Shown: positions 1 to 8,166, counted from the first letter of the stretch. The stretch is 48,509 nt of DNA from Plebeiibacterium marinum (GCF_026013615.1 NZ_JAPDPI010000040.1:1-48509); one strand, 5' to 3'. Program-made: numbers and translations. Notes: generated from the sequence alone by a model not told the origin.

Positions 1-155
1 ATGTGCTTAATCAGGTGCAGCTCTTTGATTCGGACAATTTCCTCAAACTTGGCTATGTCACTTGATTTAGGTTTACGGAATTTACTATTAAGGCAGATGC
101 CTCCAATAATTCCAATGGTTAAGGCCAAGGTTGGCAACAATAATTTACTCTTCAT
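1..155 (-). CDS. N-terminal part of a membrane-anchored protein (gene runs off the window)
   Basis: Reading leftward from an ATG at 155-153 there are 51 open codons to the window edge. The product starts MKSKLLLPTLALTIGIIGG, a Lys-flanked hydrophobic segment (about residues 5-22) that would be a signal anchor, followed by a basic stretch and then FEEIVRIKELHLIKH. A short N-terminal membrane helix followed by an amphipathic 'IxxIxEL' stretch resembles Bacteroidota DUF4230 proteins, but too little is present to assign the family. The start codon is chosen because it directly precedes the hydrophobic helix. No opposing gene competes for this stretch. Partial gene, function unknown. Confidence 0.55.
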   Translation of the reverse strand, partial: MKSKLLLPTLALTIGIIGGICLNSKFRKPKSSDIAKFEEIVRIKELHLIKH

Positions 156-257
156 AGTAAAAGTGGTTTTAATTTTTGTTATTTGATATATTCACTATCT
201 GTTTTATTATAAATACAATATTTTACAAAAATACGTAACTCACTGATATAGGCATTG

Positions 258-463
258 CTGCAACTTGCAGTAAGGTTTCCCCAACCAGGGAAAGTCTCCT
301 GCAACTTGCAGCAAGGTTTCCCCAGCTGGGGAAAGTCTCCTGCAATCTGCAGCAAGGTTTCCCCAACCAGGGAAAGTCCCCTGCAATCTGCAGCAAGGTT
401 TCCCCAACCGGGGAAAGTCCCCTGCAATCTGCAGCAAAGATTCCCCAACCTGAAAAACCAACT
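258..463. repeat. Five-copy 41-bp tandem repeat, two palindromes per unit
   Basis: Units begin at 259, 300, 341, 382 and 423, an exact 41-bp period; the last unit is degenerate. Each unit carries a short palindrome (CTGCAACTTGCAG or CTGCAATCTGCAG) and then a hairpin of the form TTTCCCC-loop-GGGGAAA. The second unit's hairpin (about 318-335) is a perfect 18-bp palindrome. Overlapping minus-strand ORFs through the array are by-products of a 41-bp period lacking stops. It lies between the start of the leftward gene at 155 and the next gene at 867. Confidence 0.9.
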
Positions 464-478
464 GCCAATCTGAAACAA

Positions 479-866
479 TTTTTCTGATAATTGTAATCAG
501 CATTCGTTAACGCACTCTGTATATTTTGTATAAAAAAAACGACTATAATATTTCTACTCACAATTATACTAAAGTATTTTATTAAACAGAAAAATTACAT
601 CTTGCTCCCAATCCCCCAAAATACGTTGTTTAATTAATACAGAAATAACACACACACCTTATTGCACACAAAATCACCTCCCAAAACAACGCATTATCAC
701 CCAAAACACTCTTATCAAAACAATTAATCTTTTCGTCAGTGTTATTTTATCGTTAATCACAAGTAAAGAACCTTTCGTCATTCAAGTAAATTATTTACTT
801 TTTTTGTTATTTGCAGCATCATATATTTGCAATGCATTTTAATTAAATCTACACAACATCATTTTT
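479..866. other. AT-rich gene-free stretch upstream of the DUF6261-like gene
   Basis: About 390 bases with no supported ORF. It is AT-rich with several A and T runs. A TATATTTG hexamer-like box lies at 822-829, about 37 bases before the next start codon. Nothing else was recognised here. Confidence 0.6.
822..829 (+). promoter_or_regulatory. Candidate Bacteroidota -7 promoter box
   Basis: TATATTTG matches the TAnnTTTG -7 consensus of Bacteroidota housekeeping promoters and sits about 37 bases upstream of the start at 867. A TTTG at about 803-806 could be the -33 element, but its spacing is shorter than usual. Weak candidate. Confidence 0.4.
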
Positions 867-1658
867 ATGTTTACAAACATCAAACTGCGACATTTGCGAA
901 ACCATGAGTTTTACACTTTCAGTTACAACCTTTGCAAAGTCGTTGAAGACCATGACCCGGTAAAGCTACAAATCGAAGCACCTTACCAACAATTTAAACA
1001 AACTCAAACCGTCCTTTCAGCTATATACAAACCTGAAAAAGGAAGTGAAATAACTGCACTTCTACAGAAAAAAGATGAAAAAAGGGACAATTCAATTACA
1101 GGTATCACACATTACGTAACCGCATTCACCTATCATTATGATGAAGAAAAGCGTAGTGCTGCAAATACCTTGAAACATCACCTGGATTCATATGGTAGTG
1201 GCATTGCCCGTTTAAATTACAGTGCAGAAACCGGGGTGCTTACAGACATTATTGAAAAATGGAAACACACAGAGAAGTATGTCAATGCCGTTAATGTTTT
1301 AGGCATACAAAATTGGATTGACGTTTTAGAAAATGAAAACATTGATTTTGATAACACTTTCTTAAGCCGTGTTAAAGAATCTTCTGAAGCATCTGAGTTA
1401 AAAGTAAAAGAAATCAGGGATGAACTAGTAGTTAAACAACAAACTCTTCTTGATCACATCAGCGCTTTTGTTACAATCAAAGGCAAAGATGATTACGAGG
1501 CACTTATTAAGATGATTAACAAATTATTTGACCACTACAACAAATTACTTAGCTCTCGCAAACATACTTCTGACGACAATGAGAATACTGATACTGAAAA
1601 CATCAACAACCAGGAATCTAACGTTATAGAAGATATTAAAATAGAAAATTTAAATTAA
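867..1658 (+). CDS. DUF6261-like protein of unknown function
   Basis: 263 residues with no signal peptide or membrane helix, so probably cytoplasmic. It begins MFTNIKLRHLRNHEFYTFSYN and is largely helical with charged stretches. The last ~35 residues are an acidic, Asn-rich low-complexity tail. The opening (short, 'L..LRNxEF') and the helical body resemble Bacteroidota DUF6261 proteins, which have no known function. It stands alone: a TAnnTTTG box lies upstream and a GC-rich hairpin follows at 1698-1715. I have no better guess at its role; the family assignment is from memory of the pattern. Confidence 0.8.
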   Translation: MFTNIKLRHLRNHEFYTFSYNLCKVVEDHDPVKLQIEAPYQQFKQTQTVLSAIYKPEKGSEITALLQKKDEKRDNSITGITHYVTAFTYHYDEEKRSAANTLKHHLDSYGSGIARLNYSAETGVLTDIIEKWKHTEKYVNAVNVLGIQNWIDVLENENIDFDNTFLSRVKESSEASELKVKEIRDELVVKQQTLLDHISAFVTIKGKDDYEALIKMINKLFDHYNKLLSSRKHTSDDNENTDTENINNQESNVIEDIKIENLN

Positions 1659-1697
1659 CAAAGACTATTAACCCGTAGATTAAAAATAAAATGCACC

Positions 1698-1720
1698 GGC
1701 TGCCCTTGGGCAGCCAATTT
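1698..1720 (+). terminator. Candidate terminator after the DUF6261-like gene
   Basis: A perfect inverted repeat, GGCTGCCC-TT-GGGCAGCC, is followed by AATTTCTT. The stem is strong but the T-tract is weak. It separates the gene ending at 1658 from the truncated tssC at 1754. Confidence 0.55.
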
Positions 1721-1753
1721 CTTATAAAAAATTAAGATCTATAGAAAGGCAAA

Positions 1754-2284
1754 ATGTACCGCACCTTAATGTCGCAGGTTACTGCTGGCAAAAAGCACGG
1801 TGGCATAAACGAAGTTCAGGGCGTTAGGTTTGACCTGAAAAAAAGCGAGATAGCAAACCTGGAAAAGATGGGTCTGATACCCATGGTGAACGAATACGGA
1901 AAAGTAATGGCTTTTTCGGCCAAAACGCTGTTTAATGGCGACAACATGGGACTTCAAACCTATTCGGTGGTGAGGGTTTTTGATTATGTTACAAAAGTTA
2001 TGATGGACTTTTTAAACAGGCGGGCATTTGAAAACTTTAATGCCAAAACCAGAAAAGAACTATTAGGGCAGATCATCAGGTTTTTAGACACCATTTCAGG
2101 CCCCGAAAAACTAATAGAGAGCTTTACAATTAAACGGTTTGAGCAAGATCCGGTTCAAAAAGACAAAGTGCACCTTGATATTCATATGAGACCATTTTTT
2201 CCGGCCAAAAATTTTATGATAAAAATGGAAGGACAAAAAGGTGATGATGGAACAGACTGGGATAGCGAGTACCAACAAGCTTAA
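1754..2284 (+). pseudogene. tssC: C-terminal fragment of a type VI secretion sheath protein (TssC-like, DUF5458)
   Basis: The 176-residue product resembles only the C-terminal part of the TssC sheath subunit of Bacteroidota type VI systems (T6SS-iii): it has the AFSAKTLFNGDN and LQTYSVVRVFDYV stretches and a final GDDGTDWDSEYQQA. Full-length TssC is roughly 450 residues, so the N-terminal ~60% is missing. An in-frame TAG at 1742-1744 closes the frame just upstream, and the 95 bases back to the previous gene encode nothing TssC-like. No other type VI gene is in the window. I read it as a relic, either excised from or inserted away from a T6SS locus. The intact 3' part and a possible purine-rich RBS (GAAAGG) leave open that the fragment is expressed. 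Confidence 0.7.
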
Positions 2285-2595
2285 GCAATAAACATAAAGA
2301 AAATTTGGATTTAAGCACAAAGGGTAGCATTTAAAATTATTCAGGACAGCTTTGGAGGTCTGCATATTTTGTAGTTCGTTTTTCCTGCAGGCCTCCATTC
2401 TTCCTGTTTTTACAATACTTTTTGCTCACAAAAAACTTAAAACCTATTCAAAACAATTCTGAATTCTTTAAAAAACCCATCAATGCCTTTCATCGAAATT
2501 GCCTGATGGAACAACATCAATATTCATTAATTAAATGGATACCCGGCATTCCTTTGCCTGTATCCTTGTATTAACTAATAAAACATTTAAAAAAA
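2285..2595. other. Gene-free spacer with a long-loop inverted repeat
   Basis: About 310 bases without a gene. GGAGGTCTGCA (2354-2364) and TGCAGGCCTCC (2386-2396) form an 11-bp stem with one G-T pair and a 21-base loop. No T-run follows, so a terminator role for the tssC fragment is uncertain. The rest is AT-rich with no recognised element. Confidence 0.6.
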
Positions 2596-3429
2596 ATGAG
2601 ATTTTTTAGATTGGCAACTTATGCCTCAGCCCTAACTATGTTTCTAATATTTTCATCGTGTGGCGATGATATAGAAAGCACAAAACTTGAAATGGAAGAT
2701 TTTAATCGTGCAACCGTAAAGCTATATGCTTACGCAGACTTAAACCTGATTACAAGTGGATACGAAACAGCTCCTGAAAAAACGCCTATACTCATTAGTG
2801 CTCCTTATTCAGATTTCAACCCGGGTGCCCCGGGCGTTTGGACAGACACTGCATTTATTGATTCAAATGGCAGTATTGAAGTTAGCGTACCTGTTTCGAG
2901 CAGAGGCGCAACCTATACCATTACCCCTTTTGATTTTGAAGCAATTCAAACACAAGAAATAAACTCAAACAATGCTCAGATTCAGAAAATCTATTCATCA
3001 ACAGCAACAACAATCAACCTTCTTCCTATGTCGTACGAAATTGTAGAACTCAATTACACCAGCAAATTCTACAACAACTACAGCGAAACCGTTAGTATTA
3101 ATTTATTTATAAATGGAGAATTTAACCAACTGACTACAGGATATGAATATTTACCCAGCGGAATAGCCTTAACCATCCAAGGTTCTTCACTATGGAGTTT
3201 AACCGTTTCAAACTTTGAATCCACTATGATTGGTACCGAATCTTACAGCAAAACATCAATCATTGTAAAAAAAGGGGAAGATTTAAAAATTCTGGGTTTT
3301 GATTACAAAAAACTATTAAGCAACGGCACCTCTGATAGTTATACATATTTCAAAAACTACATAGGATCATTCAGCACCCAAGATCAGGATATCATTATCC
3401 ACCTGGATGACAGGAAAAATTTTGAATAA
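2596..3429 (+). CDS. Putative lipoprotein, unknown function
   Basis: 277 residues. The N-terminus is a type II signal peptide: a hydrophobic run ending in a lipobox (LIFSSC, Cys at about residue 22) followed by GDD, so the mature protein should be a lipoprotein at the periplasmic face or cell surface. The rest is Ser/Thr/Asn-rich and beta-strand-like, with no cysteines or catalytic motif. It lies 29 bases before an outer-membrane barrel gene on the same strand and the two are probably one operon. A lipoprotein-barrel pair suggests a shared surface or envelope role, but nothing in the sequence says which. Confidence 0.85.
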   Translation: MRFFRLATYASALTMFLIFSSCGDDIESTKLEMEDFNRATVKLYAYADLNLITSGYETAPEKTPILISAPYSDFNPGAPGVWTDTAFIDSNGSIEVSVPVSSRGATYTITPFDFEAIQTQEINSNNAQIQKIYSSTATTINLLPMSYEIVELNYTSKFYNNYSETVSINLFINGEFNQLTTGYEYLPSGIALTIQGSSLWSLTVSNFESTMIGTESYSKTSIIVKKGEDLKILGFDYKKLLSNGTSDSYTYFKNYIGSFSTQDQDIIIHLDDRKNFE

Positions 3430-3458
3430 CATCAGAAACTGTATAAAACGAAAAAACA

Positions 3459-4286
3459 ATGCATAAAAGTACAATTGTTGCAGCTTTGGCACTGCTATTC
3501 ACGTGCAGCATTATGGCACAAAACAATACCATACAAAACAAACACGGCATTGCATACCTCCCCCAGGCCTACGACTGGGCAATAGGTGCCGATGCCAGCC
3601 CATATTTAGAATATCTTGGAAACTTATTTAATGGCACAGAGAATAACGAACTCGATTTAGGTAATCAAAACCTGTATTTCAGGTATTACATCACCAACAA
3701 ATCGGCCATTAGGATAAACCTTAGTATTGGAAATAGTACTAACAAGGAATTCTATTACATAAATAATGAGGCCAATATTGACCCGTTAAATATGTACAAT
3801 ATGGTAGAAGATATGAAAAAGACCCAAAAAAACAGCTACAGCGTGTTAATAGGTCTTCAAAAATCAAGAGGGTATGGAAGACTAAAGGGATTTTACGGTT
3901 TACAAGTGGGCTACCAATATAGCAAAGAGAGTATTTTTTACGAATATGGAAATGCTTTTAGTGCAGCAAATCAAACACCCGGTAACTACTGGGATTTTGA
4001 AACAAGCAGACCAACAGAAATAAACAAGGGAAAATCAAATGGAATTACTGGCGGAGGCTTTGTTGGTGTTGAGTTCTATATACTCCCCAAAATATGTATT
4101 GGAGGGGAATGTAGTTTAATGTATACCAAAACCTGGCAATCGCAAAGTTATAGCACCTTTGAACAATGGAGCAACGACCGTGTAATTTCGGTTGACATAC
4201 CTGAAACACCCGGCAATAAAACCTCTAACCTTGAAACAGCCCGTCCGGCAACTTATAGTGGCCTGTACCTGATGTTTCATTTTTAA
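3459..4286 (+). CDS. Outer-membrane beta-barrel protein
   Basis: 275 residues with a Sec signal peptide (cleavage after the Ala in CSIMAQ). The mature part has alternating polar/aromatic strands such as LYFRYYITNKSAIRINLSIG, separated by loops, and ends in LYLMFHF. A C-terminal aromatic residue is the usual BAM recognition signal of outer-membrane barrels. The length and strand density fit an 8- to 12-strand OmpW/OmpX-like barrel; no OmpA peptidoglycan domain follows. It is the second gene of a pair with the lipoprotein and is closed by a strong terminator. Substrate or partner unknown. Confidence 0.8.
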   Translation: MHKSTIVAALALLFTCSIMAQNNTIQNKHGIAYLPQAYDWAIGADASPYLEYLGNLFNGTENNELDLGNQNLYFRYYITNKSAIRINLSIGNSTNKEFYYINNEANIDPLNMYNMVEDMKKTQKNSYSVLIGLQKSRGYGRLKGFYGLQVGYQYSKESIFYEYGNAFSAANQTPGNYWDFETSRPTEINKGKSNGITGGGFVGVEFYILPKICIGGECSLMYTKTWQSQSYSTFEQWSNDRVISVDIPETPGNKTSNLETARPATYSGLYLMFHF

Positions 4287-4306
4287 AAACTTGTGTAGTG
4301 TTGTTT

Positions 4307-4343
4307 AGCATCGCCACTGCCAGGCAGGGCGGTGCTTTTTTTA
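4307..4343 (+). terminator. Rho-independent terminator after the outer-membrane barrel gene
   Basis: AGCATCGCC pairs with GGCGGTGCT (one T-G pair) around an 11- to 12-base loop and is followed directly by seven T. It ends the lipoprotein-barrel transcript. Confidence 0.85.
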
Positions 4344-4389
4344 TATTAATCATGAACAAATGAGCCCCACAAATAAGTAATGATAAATC

Positions 4390-4495
4390 GTTCGGCGTAT
4401 GCCTCTGGCTACGTCGCAGTACATAAGGCCTCTGGCCTGTATAATAAAACAACAAAGCCTCTAGTAGGCGCAGATCTGCGATCCGCGCTAGCAGA
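4390..4495. repeat. Short GC-rich dispersed-repeat-like element
   Basis: GCCTCTGGC occurs twice and a variant (GCCTCTAGT) once within about 70 bases, followed by the perfect palindrome CGCAGATCTGCG near 4471. The higher GC than the flanks and the internal repetition look like a REP-type intergenic element. It lies between convergent genes. Confidence 0.4.
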
Positions 4496-4504
4496 ACTAA
4501 AAGG

Positions 4505-5173
4505 TTATTTTTTCTTTTTTGTAAAGTTTACGGACTGACCCTTACCTATTTCGCTGAGTATATCTATAGTTGTCAGCCCTATGTTTTTGCTTTTGGCAAT
4601 ATACGAAGATAGCGCTATCCCATAAATTCCGGTATTATATAAAGGCATTATATCTTCAGTAGTAATACCTCCAATGGCAATAATTGGGATGTCAGTTTTG
4701 TTAGTATAACATTTTGAAACAATGTCCATATAACCTTTAAAATCCAATACAGGACTTAAGTTTTCTTTGGTTTGCGTAAAACGAAATGGTCCAAGCCCAA
4801 TATAATCAACCCCTTCAGAAACGTGTTGCTGAATATGTTCAAATGTATTGGCCGTGGCACCAATTATTTTATGTTCGCCAAGTTGTTTCCTGGCTTCAGA
4901 AACTGAACAATCATTTAATCCCAGGTGAACACCGTCTGCATCAATTTTTTTTGCAATATCCACATAATCGTTAATTATAAAGGTGGCATTGTGCTCCATA
5001 CAAATGCGCTGGCATTTTAGGGCAATGGATATTATTTCTTCCTCCGTTTTATTTTTCAACCTTAGCTGTACCCAGTTGCCTCCTCCGGCACAATACTCCT
5101 GAACCTGTTGTTCAATAGGGATTTCAGTATTTTGGAAAGTAACAAAGTGTAAGCGGCCTATATATTTGTTCAT
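4505..5173 (-). CDS. thiE: Thiamine-phosphate synthase
   Basis: 222 residues, the usual ThiE length. ThiE joins the pyrimidine diphosphate (HMP-PP) and the thiazole phosphate to form thiamine phosphate in the cytoplasm. Visible TIM-barrel motifs, in order: QLRLKNK at the pyrophosphate-binding strand, INDYVDIA and DADGVHLG around the HMP pocket, YIGLGPFRFTQTK (the ThiE 'GPxxxTxTK' loop) and AIGGI for the phosphate. It is the second gene of a leftward pair, 32 bases after a shorter ThiE/TenI relative. No thiC, thiG, thiH or thiS is in the window. The last residues are a Lys run encoded in an A/T-rich end. Confidence 0.93.
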   Translation of the reverse strand: MNKYIGRLHFVTFQNTEIPIEQQVQEYCAGGGNWVQLRLKNKTEEEIISIALKCQRICMEHNATFIINDYVDIAKKIDADGVHLGLNDCSVSEARKQLGEHKIIGATANTFEHIQQHVSEGVDYIGLGPFRFTQTKENLSPVLDFKGYMDIVSKCYTNKTDIPIIAIGGITTEDIMPLYNTGIYGIALSSYIAKSKNIGLTTIDILSEIGKGQSVNFTKKKK

Positions 5174-5205
5174 TGATATATTTTTTATGCAATAATATTA
5201 AATCC

Positions 5206-5817
5206 TTATAAAAGAACAGAATTCATCTGATGAAAAAAAACACTGACATCATCCATTTTTTCTGAAATGCTACAAAAATCCCAAAAGCCCCCCAGGATAG
5301 CAGCTCCATAAAACCCGGCCTGTTTCACTTTATAAATGTTTTTATGGGTTATACCGCTAAGGGCAACCAGTTTCCTGTCTGGATTTTGCTTTGCGAATTT
5401 CAATATATCCTTCATTAAAAAAGAATTGCCTCCATAGCCAGGCTTTGAGGTGCTTGCAAATATCGGACTCAGAAAATAATAATCAAACACAGATGGTAAA
5501 TCTGTTATTTCATTTAACCCATGTGTGGAGATACTCTTTGATCCGGGAAAGGATTCATAGTTTTTAATTAAATGTTGGGTGTGCCTGTTAAAATGCAATC
5601 CTTTAATATCAAACTCGTTGCTTAGTTCTAAATGATTGTGCACAACTATCTTGTTGTGAAGCGAGGCGGGAATGGCTTTAAGTAATTTCCTCACATTATC
5701 TACTGAAGAATCCGGTTTTCGTAAATGTACAGTTGCCAGCTCATTGCTTAATAAATAACTGATAATATCAGCCTCATTGGGTACCGTAGCGGGATGTGTT
5801 ATGATATAAAACTGCAT
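5206..5817 (-). CDS. ThiE/TenI-family protein
   Basis: 203 residues with the same TIM-barrel plan as ThiE but more diverged: VHLRKPD in place of QLRxK, VVHNHLELS in place of INDxxxxA, GLHFN in place of GVHLG, and FLSPIFAS followed by KPGYGG where ThiE has its TxTK loop. Loss of the Asn-Asp and Thr-Lys residues argues against thiamine-phosphate synthase activity. TenI-type thiazole tautomerases show this pattern and act on the thiazole precursor. It is the first gene of the pair with thiE, so a role in thiamine synthesis or salvage is likely. It could also be a degenerate ThiE paralogue. No TPP riboswitch fits in the 70 bases upstream. Confidence 0.8.
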   Translation of the reverse strand: MQFYIITHPATVPNEADIISYLLSNELATVHLRKPDSSVDNVRKLLKAIPASLHNKIVVHNHLELSNEFDIKGLHFNRHTQHLIKNYESFPGSKSISTHGLNEITDLPSVFDYYFLSPIFASTSKPGYGGNSFLMKDILKFAKQNPDRKLVALSGITHKNIYKVKQAGFYGAAILGGFWDFCSISEKMDDVSVFFHQMNSVLL

Positions 5818-5821
5818 AATA

Positions 5822-5864
5822 AAAAAAAGCTGCCCAAAGATAATTCTTTTCGGACAGCCCTATA
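5822..5864 (-). terminator. Terminator after the thioredoxin pair
   Basis: On the minus strand GCTGTCC pairs with GGGCAGC (one wobble), with additional A-rich/T-rich pairing in the loop (AAAGA with TCTTT), followed by eight T. It ends the thioredoxin transcript, so the thiamine genes downstream need their own promoter or read-through. Confidence 0.75.
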
Positions 5865-5888
5865 ATTTATCAAATAATATTTCAAGTG

Positions 5889-6356
5889 TTATTTAGTAAC
5901 CTGCAGCACTTCGGATATCATCTTTTCCATATCCTCTTTTGGCCTAAAACCCATTACAGCCTTGGGCTCCCCGTTTACCGGGATAAACACAATGGTAGGT
6001 AAACTTCTGATCCCAAACATTGCAGCCAATTCTTTCTCATTGTCAGTATTTATTTTAAACACCTGGAGTTTGCCCTTATATTCCTTTTGAAGATCATCCA
6101 GAACCGGAGCCAACATCCTGCATGGCCCACACCAATCAGCATAAAAATCTAAAATAGCAGGAATTTTACCTTCGTATTTCCATTCCTTGTTTGCATCAAA
6201 ATCGTAAATATGGTGTTTAAACGATTGTTTGCTAAGGTATATCACGCCACTGTCATTATTGCCAGTTCCTGTTTCCTTTGCCTTTACTTCGCCAGAGCAA
6301 GAAAAACCCGTTAAAAGAAAAAGGGCAGTTAATGTTGAAATCAGAAAATTATTCAT
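5889..6356 (-). CDS. Thioredoxin-fold lipoprotein
   Basis: 155 residues. A type II signal peptide (LLTGFSC lipobox, Cys about residue 20) and a short linker precede a complete thioredoxin domain with the WCGPC active site (about residues 75-79) and the cis-proline loop SLPTIVF. It should sit in the periplasm facing an envelope membrane and reduce or exchange disulfides there. It starts 11 bases after the cytoplasmic thioredoxin gene. The two domains are close relatives: LSKQSFKHHIYDFDANKEW here parallels LTKETFKTKVFDFETNKDW there. The lipoprotein form therefore looks like a duplicate that gained an export signal. Confidence 0.9.
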   Translation of the reverse strand: MNNFLISTLTALFLLTGFSCSGEVKAKETGTGNNDSGVIYLSKQSFKHHIYDFDANKEWKYEGKIPAILDFYADWCGPCRMLAPVLDDLQKEYKGKLQVFKINTDNEKELAAMFGIRSLPTIVFIPVNGEPKAVMGFRPKEDMEKMISEVLQVTK

Positions 6357-6367
6357 AATTGCAAGTA

Positions 6368-6730
6368 TTAGTCCATATTTACTTTCAATACATCTTTAAA
6401 GGCCTTTTTCAATGTGTCTTTTGGCAATGCGCCCTGTGCCATTTGCGGCTGACCTTCACTAGGAATAAAAAGCAATGACGGGATGCTTTGTATCCCAAAC
6501 ATTCCCGACAATTCTCTTTCCGCTTCTGTATCTACCTTGTAAATATCAATTTTGCCATCGTATTCTTTCGAAAGCTCTTCTAAAACCGGGGCTATTGCCT
6601 TACATGGCCCACACCAATCAGCATAAAAGTCAATTAAGCAAGGTTTGTTGCCTTCAAATTTCCAGTCTTTGTTGGTTTCAAAATCAAACACTTTTGTTTT
6701 GAACGTTTCTTTAGTTAAGTGCTCTAACAT
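6368..6730 (-). CDS. trxA: Thioredoxin (cytoplasmic)
   Basis: 120 residues without a signal peptide: a thioredoxin fold with WCGPC at about residues 39-43 and the cis-proline segment SIPSLLF. It reduces protein disulfides with electrons from thioredoxin reductase, which is not in this window. An extra N-terminal ~20 residues (FDFETNKDWKFEG) before the core beta strand are shared with the lipoprotein partner downstream. That segment is typical of a Bacteroidota thioredoxin subgroup and not of E. coli TrxA. First gene of a two-gene leftward operon. Confidence 0.92.
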   Translation of the reverse strand: MLEHLTKETFKTKVFDFETNKDWKFEGNKPCLIDFYADWCGPCKAIAPVLEELSKEYDGKIDIYKVDTEAERELSGMFGIQSIPSLLFIPSEGQPQMAQGALPKDTLKKAFKDVLKVNMD

Positions 6731-6846
6731 GATTATAATATTTTTAATTAATACTCAAATATCGACTTTACAAATATATGTATAAATGTCGATATATCCA
6801 TATCAAAGTGTGTGCCAATAATTATTTACTGACAAAATTGGAGTAT

Positions 6847-8166
6847 TTATTGATTTACCGGAAGTCCAAAACTAAAAACAGAGCCCCTACCCGATTGGCT
6901 TTCCACATCAAAGCTTCCCTGGTTGTGCTTAATCATTTCCATTACAATTTTAACACCCAATCCCTGGCCTTTTTCTTTTTGGGTTCCTTTGGAAGTGTAG
7001 TAGTCAAACGGATTTTTAAGGCGTTTTATCTGTTCACTGCTCATACCCATACCCGTATCCGTAACCCGGGTTACCACAAAGCCGTTTTCTTTTTTTAGCG
7101 AAATATTAATCTCATCTTCCGGGTATGAGTATTTAACGGCATTAACCAACAGGTTTCTGAAAATGATTTCCACCATCAACGGATCAGCCCAAACACTTGC
7201 ACTATCGCAGCCTTTTAGCACACACTTAATCTTTTTTTCATCGAGCACATGGGTTAGTTCTGTTACTACATTGGCATATACATGGCACAAATCAGTTATT
7301 TCGGGGTTATAGGTTATGGAGCCCAACTGAGCCTTCGACCAGGTTAGCAACCTGTTCATCATATTCGACAGGTTCATGGCCGAATCGAATATTTTATTAT
7401 TATACATCTGGCGGGTTTGGCAATCAATATCCTCACATTGCAACTTCATCAACTCCGAAAAACCCAGTATGGTATTCATTGGCTCCTTTAAGTCGTGGGC
7501 CACTATCGAAAACAGCTTATCTTTAGTAGCATTTAGCTGCTCAACCTTTTCTTTTTGCTCACTAATTTTTGCATTGGCACCCAACAAGTGCTGTGTTTGC
7601 TGGTTTAAGCGTTCATTTTTTTCCCTTATCTGAAAAACCATTGATTTTTGGCTGGCGAGCGAATGGTCAAAAACCTTTTTTATTTTATAAATGGCGATAC
7701 AATATATTGATATAACAACTGCATTTACCACAAAATGATCGGACAAAAACGAGTTATTGGAAAGCATTGTTACGTAGAACAGGTGCAGATTGATCAACAG
7801 CCCAAAAATTAAAACATGGATTTTCCCACCTAAAATACCTATCAGGGGCAAAAGCATAAACATATATATTATATCGAGGATAAGCGTTTCGAGCATTGAG
7901 TCGTGAAGATATCCCATGCCCAACACCATATTAAGGAAAGCCGTGTATGCCACAATAACAAAACCCGTTTCAATGGACATTTTTTTACGGTATACCAAAA
8001 CTGACAATATGGCAAGAATCAATATACTTGCCACTTGCAAAAGCTGTATCTGCCAAATATCGTATGCTACCAGATAATATAATTCAACAAATAAAACCGC
8101 AGTGGTAACAACAAGTGTTGCTGCCACCTTTATCCTGGCAAAGGTGTCTTCTACATTAACCATCAC
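6847..8166 (-). CDS. Membrane-bound sensor histidine kinase
   Basis: 439 residues. The first ~160 hold about six hydrophobic helices with short loops, an integral-membrane sensor with no large periplasmic domain. A helical coiled-coil linker follows. The HisKA motif is FSIVAHDLKEPMN, whose His is the autophosphorylation site. The ATPase domain shows an N-box (NLLVNAVKYS), a G1 box (DTGMGMS) and a G2 box (GQGLGVKIV). It should phosphorylate a response regulator, but none is adjacent, so it is an orphan kinase whose signal is unknown. Its kinase core is close in sequence to the TPR kinase at 35387-37618, including the LNATKDKLFSI lead-in. Confidence 0.93.
   Translation of the reverse strand: MMVNVEDTFARIKVAATLVVTTAVLFVELYYLVAYDIWQIQLLQVASILILAILSVLVYRKKMSIETGFVIVAYTAFLNMVLGMGYLHDSMLETLILDIIYMFMLLPLIGILGGKIHVLIFGLLINLHLFYVTMLSNNSFLSDHFVVNAVVISIYCIAIYKIKKVFDHSLASQKSMVFQIREKNERLNQQTQHLLGANAKISEQKEKVEQLNATKDKLFSIVAHDLKEPMNTILGFSELMKLQCEDIDCQTRQMYNNKIFDSAMNLSNMMNRLLTWSKAQLGSITYNPEITDLCHVYANVVTELTHVLDEKKIKCVLKGCDSASVWADPLMVEIIFRNLLVNAVKYSYPEDEINISLKKENGFVVTRVTDTGMGMSSEQIKRLKNPFDYYTSKGTQKEKGQGLGVKIVMEMIKHNQGSFDVESQSGRGSVFSFGLPVNQ

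Noticed and set aside
258-463. CRISPR array
   Set aside because: There are no unique spacers: the whole 41-bp unit is repeated, and no cas gene is near.
179-561. Four overlapping small ORFs over the 41-bp repeat
   Set aside because: They exist because the 41-bp unit lacks stops in several frames; their translations are repeats of the same peptide in different frames and no start region is convincing.
5174-5888. TPP riboswitch upstream of the thiamine gene pair
   Set aside because: Only about 70 bases separate the pair from the upstream gene and these hold a terminator; the CTGAGA and ACC(C)TGA core motifs of a TPP riboswitch are not there.
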